NCBI GenBank assembly: GCA_943788445.1
Contig: CALSQH010000003.1
Location: 124,001-188,000 of the forward strand
Direction: 5' to 3'
From: an uncultured Pseudomonadales bacterium
GTDB lineage: Bacteria; Pseudomonadota; Gammaproteobacteria; Pseudomonadales; Porticoccaceae
DNA length: 64,000 nucleotides
Shown here: positions 1 to 11,744 of the stretch, piece after piece
How the letters are laid out: every line of letters begins with the position of its first letter
Numbering within the stretch: the stretch's first letter is position 1
Made by a program: the position numbers and the translations under genes
The notes under the pieces: model-generated
Told to the model about the DNA's origin: nothing
The model's database searches: none
Seen by the model: only the letters and a program-made list of their open reading frames with translations

Positions 1-950
1 GTGAAATACAAAACAATGGCCGGCAGCAACTTACCAAACCGACCCTGACGATTATTCGCGCGACTCAAAGGCACCGCCAACAGCGTCACCACCAGCACCA
101 ACAGAGGAATAGATAGCCGCCACTGCAACGTAGCCTGCAACTCAGGATCATCCGAGCCCAACAACGCCCAAGTCCCAATCGCATCGGTCTTCGGCTCATC
201 ATTTAGCGGCTTCCTGTCCTCAAGGCGAGAACCGTACTCCTCGAAATAAGTAATCTGATAATCGTGCTGACCGGGAATACCCTCAATGCGATAGCCCTTA
301 TCCAACACAAGATAACGTTCCGCACTTCCATCAACGCGCCCCTCAGCCTGCTTCTGGCGGCCCTTATCCGCCAGCACCAACACCAAACTGCGATCCGAGT
401 TTTCCTCGCTGCCAACAGCCATAGCCAAAAACACATCATTTAACTCGCGATCCTCAGACACCGCCTCCGCATAGGTCACACCCTTGCCACCAGACAGCGA
501 ATAAAACTTTTTCGGCATCAGCTTATCCAGCTCACTGCGGGCACTCTCCGCCTTATACAGCGTCTCCGCCTTAGCCATACCCGCAGGCGCCACCGACAAA
601 CTCAACCAACCCGTAATCGCCGCAAAGAAAAGCGCCAACACCAGCGTATAACCCATCAAGCGTTTTTCAGACACCCCGCAAGCCTTCAACACACTCATCT
701 CATTCTGAATATGCAAGCGACCAAACGACAGCAACACCGCCAGAAAGAAAGCCAGAGGCAACGTCAGCTCAAGAAAACCAGGGATACGATAGCCGATCAT
801 GGCAAAGATAACCCCCGCCTCCATATCGCCAGTAACTGCCTTAGCCAAATACTTTACAAAGCGACCGCTCATCAAAACCAACAGCAAAATGACACAGACA
901 GCAGTAGTGGCGGAAAGGATTTCACGACATAAATAACGAAAAATAATCAC
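1..950 (-). CDS. lptF: LPS export ABC transporter permease LptF (3' end outside window)
   Basis: LptF is one of the two inner-membrane permeases of the LptB2FG transporter, which extracts lipopolysaccharide from the inner membrane and passes it to LptC. The reading frame from a GTG at 948-950 begins VIIFRYLCREILSA and continues through a first membrane segment and the stretch MSGRFVKYLAKA, typical of the LptF amino terminus. A second hydrophobic segment follows, then the large soluble periplasmic domain, and hydrophobicity rises again at the window edge. About 316 of the usual 360-370 residues are present; the C terminus lies outside. The start is GTG because no in-frame ATG fits the family amino terminus, and the upstream ribosome site is weak. 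It diverges from pepA, as in pseudomonads. Family assignment is firm. Confidence 0.9.
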   Translation of the reverse strand, partial: MIIFRYLCREILSATTAVCVILLLVLMSGRFVKYLAKAVTGDMEAGVIFAMIGYRIPGFLELTLPLAFFLAVLLSFGRLHIQNEMSVLKACGVSEKRLMGYTLVLALFFAAITGWLSLSVAPAGMAKAETLYKAESARSELDKLMPKKFYSLSGGKGVTYAEAVSEDRELNDVFLAMAVGSEENSDRSLVLVLADKGRQKQAEGRVDGSAERYLVLDKGYRIEGIPGQHDYQITYFEEYGSRLEDRKPLNDEPKTDAIGTWALLGSDDPELQATLQWRLSIPLLVLVVTLLAVPLSRANNRQGRFGKLLPAIVLYF

Positions 951-1060
951 AGGTAGAGGTTATAGCCCTTGGGTGTTGTGGCATAAATTATGGTATCGTT
1001 CGACATCAACATAACGTAATCAAAATACATTTCAAATAACGACGAAACCACGGAGCAAAC

Positions 1061-2530
1061 ATGGATTTTACTGCATCTTCCGCACAGCTGTTAAATTTAA
1101 AAGCAGATTCTCTCATTCTACCGACCGGCCCACAACTAAAAGACAGTGCACAGGCACTGGATGAATCGTTAGACGGTGCCATCTCCGCCCTGATCAAGGC
1201 CGGCGACTTCAGCGGTAAAAAAGCAGAAACGCTAGTTATGCACATACCCGGCAACAATGGCAAACGTATTATTTTGCTCGGTACCGAAGGTGCAACAACC
1301 CAACAACAGCTAATCAAAGTGATAGCCGCCGGCGCCTCAGCCCTTAAAAAAACCCCCAGCGCCAAAGCTGTCTGGGTTGGAGAAGGCCTCTCGGACGACC
1401 CCGAATGGGAATCCAGTATCATCGCCCGCAGCATCAACACCGCCAGTTATAAATATGACAACGGCAAAAAAGCCAAAGCGCAAAAATTAAAATCACTCAC
1501 CTATTGGACCGGCAAAAAAACACACTTAGCCGCCGCCAAAAAAGGTTTAGTTTACGGATCAGCCGTCGGCAACGGCATGAACATCGCCCGCCAACTCGGC
1601 AACCTACCCGCCAATATCTGCACGCCTAGCTATCTCGCCACACAGGCCAAAGCTATTGCGAAGGGGAAAGCCAAAGAGCAGGCAAAAGTCACCACCAGCG
1701 TACTCAGTGAAGCCGAGATGAAAAAGCTCAAAATGGGCTCCCTACTCTCCGTCAGCGCCGGATCCGATGAGCCAGGAAAATTAATCATCATCAAATATCA
1801 AGGCGCAAAAGCCTCAGCCAAACCAGTAGTACTGGTCGGCAAAGCTGTCACCTTTGACTCCGGCGGCATCAGCCTCAAAGGCGGCAACGGCATGGACGAA
1901 ATGAAATACGACATGTGCGGCGGCGCCTCAGTCTTCGGCGTTATCAATGCCCTGATCGAAACGCAACTGCCAATCAACGTTATCGGCGTTATACCCGCCG
2001 TTGAAAATATGCCCAACGGACACGCCACCAAGCCCGGCGATGTCGTCACCAGCATGTCAGGCCAAACCATCGAAGTGCTAAACACCGACGCCGAAGGCCG
2101 CCTAATACTCTGCGACGCCCTCACCTACGTCGAACGTTTTAAGCCCGACACCGTTATCGACATCGCCACATTAACCGGCGCAGTGATCGGCGCACTCGGC
2201 AAAGTCACCGCCGGCATGCTTGCCAACGATGACCAACTCGCCGACGACCTCATCAGCAGCGGCCTGCGCAGTGGCGACCGCGCATGGCGTCTGCCGCTCT
2301 ACGAAGAATATGACGACCTCCTAAAAAGCAACTTCGCCGACATCGCCAACATTGGCGGCGCCCAGGCAGGCACCATCACAGCAGCCTGCTTCTTAGCGCG
2401 CTTTACCGAGCAATACAAATGGGCGCATCTCGACGTAGCAGGCACCGCATGGGTGTCCGGCGCACAGAAAGGTTCCACAGGACGCCCCGTGCCAATCCTA
2501 ATGGAATACCTGCGCAGCAAAGCGAGATAA
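1061..2530 (+). CDS. pepA: Leucyl aminopeptidase (cytosol aminopeptidase, M17 family)
   Basis: PepA is a cytoplasmic hexameric, two-metal aminopeptidase that trims N-terminal residues from peptides; in some bacteria it also binds DNA as an accessory factor in site-specific recombination. The 489-residue product has the normal family length. The catalytic half carries the M17 signature NTDAEGRL, the metal-ligand region around VTFDSGGISLKGG, and YDMCGGAS. The ATG at 1061 is preceded by a GGAG-type site. It is the first gene of a plus-strand run (pepA-holC-orf-valS-rep), only 3 bases before holC, and is divergent from lptF with a 110-base shared promoter region. Third positions are rich in C, like everything left of about 8.43 kb. 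Confidence 0.97.
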   Translation: MDFTASSAQLLNLKADSLILPTGPQLKDSAQALDESLDGAISALIKAGDFSGKKAETLVMHIPGNNGKRIILLGTEGATTQQQLIKVIAAGASALKKTPSAKAVWVGEGLSDDPEWESSIIARSINTASYKYDNGKKAKAQKLKSLTYWTGKKTHLAAAKKGLVYGSAVGNGMNIARQLGNLPANICTPSYLATQAKAIAKGKAKEQAKVTTSVLSEAEMKKLKMGSLLSVSAGSDEPGKLIIIKYQGAKASAKPVVLVGKAVTFDSGGISLKGGNGMDEMKYDMCGGASVFGVINALIETQLPINVIGVIPAVENMPNGHATKPGDVVTSMSGQTIEVLNTDAEGRLILCDALTYVERFKPDTVIDIATLTGAVIGALGKVTAGMLANDDQLADDLISSGLRSGDRAWRLPLYEEYDDLLKSNFADIANIGGAQAGTITAACFLARFTEQYKWAHLDVAGTAWVSGAQKGSTGRPVPILMEYLRSKAR

Positions 2531-2533
2531 TCA

Positions 2534-2962
2534 ATGACCGACGTCTCGTTCTACAAATTGTCAGGCGACCTTCAGGTTGCCTTGGCACTTGTCTGTCAGC
2601 TCGCCCAAAAAGCCCTCAAAGCCAATCAGCAAGTACTCTGCCTAGTTGCCGACAAGCAAACCGCAGAGCAACTCAACAAAATGCTCTGGGACTTTCAGGC
2701 AACCTCATTTGTCCCCCACGGCATAGGCGCAGAACACACGCCGGTCGCCATTAGCGTCGACAGCGAACCCGCCGACCACCACAGCATATTAATCAACCTG
2801 CAAGCGCAAATACCCACCTGGTTTAGCCGCTTTGAACGGGTAATGGAAGTTATCTACCAAGAGCCAGAATATGAGCAAGCCAAACGCGACAACTTCACGT
2901 TTTACAAAGAGCGTGGCTATCCGCTAAGCTTTCATGATCTGAGCGACAAATTTAAAGTTTAA
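2534..2962 (+). CDS. holC: DNA polymerase III subunit chi
   Basis: HolC (chi) links the clamp loader, through psi, to single-stranded DNA-binding protein at the replication fork. The 142-residue product has the expected small alpha/beta fold pattern: an N-terminal TDVSFYKL strand, a central VLCLVADKQTAEQLNKMLW segment, the WFSRFERVMEVIY region near residue 96, and a C-terminal basic segment ending with an aromatic YPLSFHDL motif. It sits 3 bases after pepA and its stop overlaps the next start (TAATG), so translation is probably coupled. The order pepA-holC-small gene-valS is conserved in many gammaproteobacteria and supports the call. Confidence 0.9.
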   Translation: MTDVSFYKLSGDLQVALALVCQLAQKALKANQQVLCLVADKQTAEQLNKMLWDFQATSFVPHGIGAEHTPVAISVDSEPADHHSILINLQAQIPTWFSRFERVMEVIYQEPEYEQAKRDNFTFYKERGYPLSFHDLSDKFKV

Positions 2963-3369
2963 TGAACAACCACAACAAACGAGCCGACGACAAATACTCG
3001 GATTACGAAACCCTTCTCGACGACCTCTACTCCCTGCAGAAAAATCTCCTGCCGGAAGAAAAGATCACAGCAGAAAAAACCGATCAACTGCCCCCCAGCG
3101 TCACCGCAGAAGATGTGCAAAATTTAGAAATCCCCATCCTCAGCGACGTTGTCGACAGCGAAATTGATCAGCAACAACAGATCGCAGAGACCTATAATAG
3201 CGCCCAACATCACCTCTTTGATCAACCCACCAACCCACCGCCAATCAGCGACGAACAGATCAACGCGGTAGTGACTAAACTAATGGCGCGCATGCGCCCA
3301 AAAATAGACCAGATAGTCCGCGACAAAATCCGCAATATGGTTGTTGAGCGTTTTAAGCGCGAAAACTAA
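2962..3369 (+). CDS. Conserved hypothetical protein between holC and valS
   Basis: This is a 135-residue acidic, probably cytoplasmic protein with no signal peptide or membrane segment. The first two thirds are low in order-promoting residues and rich in D, E and Q. The last 40 residues look like amphipathic helices with many basic residues (KLMARMRPKIDQIVRDKI, then RNMVVERFKREN). The start overlaps the holC stop by one base (TAATG), suggesting translational coupling, and valS follows 135 bases downstream. A small gene in this slot is common in pseudomonad relatives, but I do not recognise a function. Its position suggests, without proving, a link to the replication factor encoded upstream. 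Confidence 0.75.
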   Translation: MNNHNKRADDKYSDYETLLDDLYSLQKNLLPEEKITAEKTDQLPPSVTAEDVQNLEIPILSDVVDSEIDQQQQIAETYNSAQHHLFDQPTNPPPISDEQINAVVTKLMARMRPKIDQIVRDKIRNMVVERFKREN

Positions 3370-3435
3370 CCACAACCGCTAGCGACAAAACCCGCCAACA
3401 TCTATAATCCCCAGCCTGTTAATTAGCGCCCCTTA

Positions 3436-3468
3436 AAGCACTATAAAAAAGTGCTAAAAAGAAGCACT
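3436..3468 (+). promoter_or_regulatory. Three-element alternating hairpin in the valS leader
   Basis: AAGCACT (3436-3442), AGTGCT (3450-3455) and AAGCACT (3462-3468) lie 37-69 bases before the valS start. The middle element can pair with either neighbour, so two mutually exclusive small hairpins are possible in the transcript. The surroundings are A-rich and there is no T-tract directly after, so it is not a standard terminator. A regulatory role is inference only. Confidence 0.3.
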
Positions 3469-3504
3469 AAAAAGAATCACAAAAATTAAACACTGAGCCC
3501 CATA

Positions 3505-6388
<2,884 letters not shown>

Positions 6389-6395
6389 CCCGGGA

Positions 6396-8427
6396 ATGTC
6401 GCAAAACTTAAACCCCCAACAGCATGCAGCGCTGAAATATATCGATGGCCCACTGCTAGTACTTGCCGGTGCCGGCAGTGGTAAAACCAGTGTAATCACG
6501 CGCAAGATCGCCTATCTAGTCGAAGAGTGCGGTATACCTGCACGCAATATTGCCGCCGTCACCTTTACCAATAAAGCCGCCCGCGAAATGAAAGCGCGAG
6601 TCTCTGCCCTGCTCGGTAAAACCGAAGGCCGAGGCCTAACCGTCTCCACCTTTCACAACCTCGGCCTGAATATTATTCGCACCGAGAGCAAAGCACTGGG
6701 CTTTAAACCCGGCTTCTCGATACTGGATCAGGAAGACTGTAAAAACCTGCTCAAAGAACTATTAGCGCGCCATACCGAGCTCGATGAAAAGCTTATCGAC
6801 ACCGCACAGAACACCATCTCCAACTGGAAGAATGGCCTGCTCGAACCCCACCAGACCGCCAACGCATCCAACAGCACCGGCGAGCAAGCCATCGCCATGC
6901 TCTACGAACGCTATCAGCGCGCCCTAAAAGCCTACAACGCCGTCGACTTCGATGACCTGATTATGATCCCGGTGCTGCTATTTAAAAGCCAGCCCGAGAT
7001 ACTGGCCAAATGGAAGCGCCGAATACGCTATCTGCTGGTCGATGAATATCAGGACACCAACCTCGCCCAGTACGAACTGGTTAAAACCCTGGTCAATGAA
7101 AAACAGGCACTCACCGTCGTAGGCGACGACGACCAATCAATTTACGCCTGGCGTGGTGCCAGACCGGAAAACCTGATGCAACTGCAGGAAGACTTCCCGG
7201 CCCTGAATATTGTTAAGCTCGAGCAAAACTACCGCTCCACCGGCCGCATCCTAAAAGCCGCCAACACCCTAATCGACAACAACCCTCACCTAATCAGCAA
7301 AGCGCTGTGGAGTGAACTGGGCCCCGGCGATCCGCTGCGCTTTATCAGCAGTGATAATGAAGAAGGCGAATGCGAACGGGTGGTCAATGAAATTATTGAT
7401 ATGCGCCTAAAACGCCGCTGTAAATACAGTGACTTTCGCCGTCCTCTATCGCGGCAACTATCAAGCCAAGATGGTCGAGATTAAACTGCAATCCCAGAGT
7501 ATTCCCTACGAGATTACCGGCGGCCAATCGTTTTATGCCAAGACCGAAATCAAAGATATTATGGCCTACCTGCGGTTAATTATTAACCCAGATGACGACA
7601 ACGCCATGCTGCGGATTATCAACACCCCAAGACGCCAGATCGGCCCTACCACGCTGGAGAAACTTGGCGAGTATTCTAATAAACGCAGTATCTCGCTCTA
7701 CGATGCCATCGATGAAGTCGGCCTTACCGCCACCATGCCACCGAAAAACCTAGAGCGCCTAAAACGCTTTAAACACTGGGTGCAAAATATCAATCGCAAT
7801 GTCTACAACGGCAAACCGATTGAAGCGATCAATGAAATGCTCGACGACATCGACTACCTCGACTGGCTAAGACAAAATGCCAGCAGCGATCACGTCGCGC
7901 AAAAGCGCTGGGAGAATGTGCAGTTTTTGCTCAACCAATTAGCCCAGGTGCTCAAGAATGACGAGACCGCCACCGATGAAGAGAACGGTGACAGCAAGAT
8001 TGAAAATGCCATCTCGAAACTAATTCTTAGAGATCTACTCGACCGCGAAAAAGAAGAATCCGCCGACGACAAAGTACAGCTAATGACATTGCACGCCGCC
8101 AAAGGTTTGGAGTTTTTGCATGTGTTTATGATTGGTATGGAAGAAGATATTTTGCCCCACCGCAATAGTGTTGAAGGTGGGCAGATTGAAGAAGAGCGCC
8201 GCCTTGCCTATGTAGGCATCACCAGAGCCCAGCGCACTTTGACCATGACCAGCGCCAGACAGCGAACCCAGTTTGGTGAGACATCGGCAACCACGCCCAG
8301 TCGGTTTATTGATGAATTGCCGGAAGATGATTTGATACGTATTGGTGGTGGTGAAGAATTAAGCCCTGAGGAGAATCAGGCCAAGGGGGAGGAGTCTTTG
8401 GCGGCGTTAAAGTCGTTGTTTGGATAG
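6396..8427 (+). CDS. rep: ATP-dependent DNA helicase Rep, interrupted by a +1 frameshift at about 7437
   Basis: Rep is a superfamily 1A 3'-5' helicase that helps replication forks pass protein roadblocks. The first part (347 codons) has Walker A AGAGSGKT at residues 24-31, the motif II region LLVDEYQDTN, DDQSIYAWRGA and QNYRSTGRIL. The second part has MTLHAAKGLEF and LAYVGITRAQRTL. At GACTTT-C-GCC (C at 7437) an extra base breaks the frame; removing it restores SDFAVLYRGNYQAKMVE and gives 676 residues, the normal Rep length. The separate downstream frame could only start at a GTG inside the gene, which is unlikely. It is the last gene of the plus-strand run. As in valS, a one-base insertion with intact flanks points to sequence error or very recent inactivation. 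Confidence 0.92.
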
Positions 8428-8710
8428 GTGGTTCGTCACTTCAGCGACAAAAACGTCACCCCATGGGATCAACGCCATCCCAGCGGAGGCGCCTATTTAT
8501 TAAAAACTCCCTTTCATTCCGCCAAATCAACCAACGGGTCACCCTGACAGAGCGATGCGACGAAGGAGCTCCAAAAACAGTGACTCCCTGTCTAGTTTCA
8601 ATATCTCTACCAACAAAAAAGCCGAAATCAAAGCCTCTGCAGCGAACTCACGCAGGCGGGAATCTGTGTTGGTGTGGTTGTCATCTCGAACGGTGTGTGT
8701 GATCTGGGGT
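8428..8710. other. 283-base gap between convergent rep and ihfB
   Basis: No gene is convincing here. The gap holds one diverged copy of an interspersed repeat (8538-8572, minus strand) and, at 8679-8689, TGTCATCTCGA, which resembles the left end of the same element. Strand composition changes here: the plus strand is C-rich to the left and G/T-rich to the right. Two open frames cross the gap but have no ribosome site or recognisable sequence. Confidence 0.6.
8538..8572 (-). repeat. Interspersed palindromic repeat, partial copy
   Basis: Read on the minus strand, this 35-base segment (GGAGCTCC...CAGGGTGAC) matches 20863-20897 on the plus strand at 30 of 35 positions without gaps. It covers only the right half of the fuller copy at 20833-20897. 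Confidence 0.6.
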
Positions 8711-8995
8711 TTAAAGGCTGTCGTTGACGCGGGTGCGGAGGTCTTTGCCGGGTTTGAAGTACGGGACGTATTTGCCGGTTAGGGTGACTGGGTCGCCGGT
8801 TTTGGGGTTGCGGCCTACGCGGGGGGCGCGGTAGTGTAGGGAGAAGCTGCCGAAGCCGCGGATTTCTATGCGTTGGTTGTTGAACAGGGCTTGGGTCATG
8901 CGCTCTAGTATCATTCTTACGGCTAGCTCAACATCTCGTGGTGGAAGTTGGTCTTGGCTAACGGCGATTTTCTCGATTAATTCAGATTTAGTCAT
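8711..8995 (-). CDS. ihfB: Integration host factor subunit beta
   Basis: IHF-beta pairs with IHF-alpha to bend DNA at specific sites and acts in transcription, recombination and replication. The 94-residue product starts [11 protein letters not shown] and has the HU/IHF signature [15 protein letters not shown] followed by [12 protein letters not shown] and a C-terminal helix with [12 protein letters not shown]. These features distinguish the beta subunit from HU and from IHF-alpha. It lies 196 bases after rpsA on the same strand, as in E. coli and Pseudomonas, but a strong terminator between them implies its own promoter. The gene converges on rep. Confidence 0.96.
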   Translation of the reverse strand: MTKSELIEKIAVSQDQLPPRDVELAVRMILERMTQALFNNQRIEIRGFGSFSLHYRAPRVGRNPKTGDPVTLTGKYVPYFKPGKDLRTRVNDSL

Positions 8996-9136
8996 TCTTC
9001 TACTTGTGGTCTTTTTTGTTTGTGGCTTGGCTGATATTAAGTCTAAAAATCATTCCCTGATATTTATTACTTGTTGATTTTATTGAAGTTTTAGATTTAT
9101 ACAAGTAAAAACTTACTTGTTTGTGATTTTTAGGCG

Positions 9137-9168
9137 AAAAAAAAGGGTGGCTGAGCCACCCTTTTTTA
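9137..9168 (-). terminator. Intrinsic terminator after rpsA
   Basis: A perfect 7-base stem, GGGTGGC (9145-9151) and GCCACCC (9155-9161), closes a TGA loop and is flanked by an A-run on the left and a T-run on the right, extending the pairing. On the minus strand it ends in a U-tract and sits 24 bases beyond the rpsA stop. The symmetric A/T flanks would let it act on both strands. Confidence 0.9.
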
Positions 9169-9191
9169 TCTTGCTTGCTTTCAATTGAACA

Positions 9192-10871
9192 TTACTTGTC
9201 CATTTGAGCTTTGATCAGATCACCGATCGTTGTTGCTTTAGATGAGCTTGTGTCTGCTTCGGTCTGGCGATGAGCTTTAACAACGGCTTTCTCTTCAGCG
9301 ACGTCTTTAGCCTTGATAGACAGGCTAATGGCGCGGGTCTTACGATCTACATTGATGATCTTGGCTTCGATCTCTTGGCCTTCTTGCAGTTCGTGACGGG
9401 CATCTTCTACCTTTTCACGAGATAGCTCAGAACCTTTGAGGTAAGCTTCGATGTCGTTGCCTAGATCAACGGTTGCGCCTTTGGCATCAACTACTTTAAC
9501 GGTACCGGTTACGATAGCGCCTTTGTCGTTGACTGTGACGTATTCATTGAATGGGTCGTCTGACAGTTGCTTGATGCCCAGTGAGATGCGCTCGCGCTCT
9601 GCATCGATGCTGAGTACAACTGTTTCAACTTCGTCACCTTTCTTGAAGTTGCGCACGGCTTCTTCGCCAGTTTCGTTCCAAGAGATGTCTGAGAGGTGAA
9701 CCAGTCCGTCAATTCCACCGTCAAGCCCGATAAAGATACCGAAGTCTGTAATTGACTTGATCTTACCGGAGATCTTGTCTCCTTTGCCCATTGTGGTGGC
9801 AAAGTCGTCCCATGGGTTGGTGTGACACTGCTTGATACCCAGTGAGATACGACGACGTTCTTCGTCGATATCGAGGACCATAACTTCAACTTCGTCGCCC
9901 AGCTGGACAATCTTAGATGGGTGTACGTTTTTGTTAGTCCAATCCATTTCAGAGACGTGTACCAGACCTTCAACACCGTCTTCCAACTCGGCAAAACAAC
10001 CGTAGTCAGTAAGGTTGGTGATCTTGGCTTTAGCACGTGCGCCTTCTGGGTAACGACCTTTGATGTCGCCCCAAGGATCTTCGCCCATCTGCTTCATGCC
10101 CAGAGATACGCGGTTACGCTCGCGGTCAAACTTAAGTACTTTAACGTCGATCTCGTCGCCAACATTGATCATCTCTGATGGATGCTTGATACGCTTCCAA
10201 GACATGTCAGTGATGTGCAACAGACCATCGATGCCACCCAGATCAACGAACGCGCCGTAATCAGTAAGGTTCTTAATAACACCTTTGAGTGATGCGCCCT
10301 CTTCGAGGTTAGCCAGCAGTTCTTCACGCTCTACAGAGTTTGCACTCTCCATAACGGCACGACGGCTTACAACAACGTTGTTGCGCTTAGGATCTAATTT
10401 GATAACTTTGAATTCGAGTTCAATGTTTTCGAGGTGGGTGATTTCGCGCAGTGGGCGAACATCTACCAGTGAACCTGGTAGGAACGCGCGTAAGCCGCGA
10501 ACATCAACTGTGAAGCCACCTTTAACCTTACCGCTGATAACACCGATAACGACTTCGTCAGCTTTGTGAGCTGCTTCAAGTTCGATCCAGGATTCTGCGC
10601 GGCGGGCTTTTTCACGAGAAAGCTTGGTGGCACCGAATCCGTCTTCAACGGCTTCAAGGGCTACCTGAACTTCGTCGCCGATAGCAACTTCTAGTTCGCC
10701 TTTGTCGTTCAAAAATTGTTCTGCTGGAATGACGCCTTCTGACTTCAGTCCTGCGTGTACGGTTACCCAGTCTTTATCGATATCGATAATTACGCCTGTG
10801 ATGATGGCGCCGGGATTCATCTCAACGGTCTTGAGACTTTCTTCAAATAGTTCTGCGAAATTTTCGCTCAT
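9192..10871 (-). CDS. rpsA: 30S ribosomal protein S1
   Basis: S1 binds mRNA leader regions and helps the 30S subunit initiate on structured or weakly Shine-Dalgarno messages. The 559-residue product has six S1 repeats: two divergent N-terminal ones that bind the ribosome, then four RNA-binding repeats with the pattern [16 protein letters not shown] (also [18 protein letters not shown] and [18 protein letters not shown]). I chose [13 protein letters not shown] at 10871; the frame stays open 10 codons upstream, but that extension does not match the family. The site before the ATG is poor (only AGG in an AU-rich leader), which is normal for self-regulated rpsA. A 156-base leader separates it from cmk. 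Confidence 0.97.
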   Translation of the reverse strand: MSENFAELFEESLKTVEMNPGAIITGVIIDIDKDWVTVHAGLKSEGVIPAEQFLNDKGELEVAIGDEVQVALEAVEDGFGATKLSREKARRAESWIELEAAHKADEVVIGVISGKVKGGFTVDVRGLRAFLPGSLVDVRPLREITHLENIELEFKVIKLDPKRNNVVVSRRAVMESANSVEREELLANLEEGASLKGVIKNLTDYGAFVDLGGIDGLLHITDMSWKRIKHPSEMINVGDEIDVKVLKFDRERNRVSLGMKQMGEDPWGDIKGRYPEGARAKAKITNLTDYGCFAELEDGVEGLVHVSEMDWTNKNVHPSKIVQLGDEVEVMVLDIDEERRRISLGIKQCHTNPWDDFATTMGKGDKISGKIKSITDFGIFIGLDGGIDGLVHLSDISWNETGEEAVRNFKKGDEVETVVLSIDAERERISLGIKQLSDDPFNEYVTVNDKGAIVTGTVKVVDAKGATVDLGNDIEAYLKGSELSREKVEDARHELQEGQEIEAKIINVDRKTRAISLSIKAKDVAEEKAVVKAHRQTEADTSSSKATTIGDLIKAQMDK

Positions 10872-11027
10872 GGAAAAATACCTGATATTTGACAGAGACA
10901 CGACAGAAGAACTGCTAGCGTCGCGCTCTTTTTTCCGCGTGGCCAGTTTACGCGGGTCAGTTAAAATAAAGGCCTACAGCAATATAAGCTGGCGATTGCT
11001 GCGATGCCCATTGGGTTTAATACGTAG

Positions 11028-11741
11028 TTACGGGTGGGGTACATAACCTTTTATTGCTAATAGGTTTAGTACTCTGTCCGTGACTTCTTGAATGGACATT
11101 GACGAGGTATCTATCTCTATTGCGTCTTCTGCAGAGCGCAATGGTGATGCTTCTCGGTTCATGTCTCGTTCATCTCTAGAGCGTACCTGCTCTACGAGGG
11201 CGGGCAGACTAACATTTTCACCCTTTCCTAGCAACTCTTTGTAACGTCGTGACGCACGTTCTTCGGCGCTGGCGGTGAGGTAGAGTTTAACTGGGGCGTC
11301 GGGGAATACTGTGGTTCCCATGTCGCGCCCATCGGCCACTAGGCCGGGGCCTTGAGCAAAAGATTGCTGGCGCTTGAGTAGTGCGACGCGAACTTCCGGA
11401 AATCCTGCTACTTGTGAGGCTAAGAGGCCGGTGTCTTCGGTGCGCAATTCACGGGTGACGTTTTCACCTTCAAGGTGGACACTGAAATCGCCGTTGCTGG
11501 CGGTCGTGAAGCTGATATCCATATGTTCTGCAAGGGTGGATAAGGCTTTTATGTTGGTTAGCTTTACGTTGTGGCGTTTGCTTGCTAGACCCAGTAGCCG
11601 ATAGAGTGCTCCGCTGTCTAGGTAGTGATAGCCGAGCTTTTTGGCGACTATGCGACTGATGGTGCCTTTACCTGCACCGCTGGGGCCGTCGATGGTGATG
11701 ACAGCTACTTTGCTTGCAACTACCTTGCGCTCAACTGACAT
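11028..11741 (-). CDS. cmk: Cytidylate kinase
   Basis: Cmk phosphorylates CMP and dCMP to the diphosphates in pyrimidine nucleotide recycling. The 237-residue product has the P-loop DGPSGAGKGTISR near the N terminus, followed by YHYLDSGALYRLLGL, the NMP-binding segment with TEDTGLLASQVA, VADGRDMGTTVFP, and the LID-type region SAEERASRRYKEL and RDERDMNR. This is a normal length for the family. It starts 3 bases after the tyrA-aroA stop, so the two are probably co-transcribed, and rpsA follows. The order aroA-cmk-rpsA-ihfB is widespread in gammaproteobacteria. Confidence 0.96.
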   Translation of the reverse strand: MSVERKVVASKVAVITIDGPSGAGKGTISRIVAKKLGYHYLDSGALYRLLGLASKRHNVKLTNIKALSTLAEHMDISFTTASNGDFSVHLEGENVTRELRTEDTGLLASQVAGFPEVRVALLKRQQSFAQGPGLVADGRDMGTTVFPDAPVKLYLTASAEERASRRYKELLGKGENVSLPALVEQVRSRDERDMNREASPLRSAEDAIEIDTSSMSIQEVTDRVLNLLAIKGYVPHP

Positions 11742-11744
11742 CGA

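Noticed and set aside
7429..8427. Separate helicase C-terminal gene starting at GTG 7429
   Set aside because: The start lies inside the conserved core of Rep, with no ribosome site; it is the second part of frameshifted rep.
8428..8710. Possible replication origin at the composition switch
   Set aside because: No DnaA-box cluster, AT-rich unwinding stretch or dnaA/dnaN/gyrB genes are near; rearrangement or an assembly join fits better.
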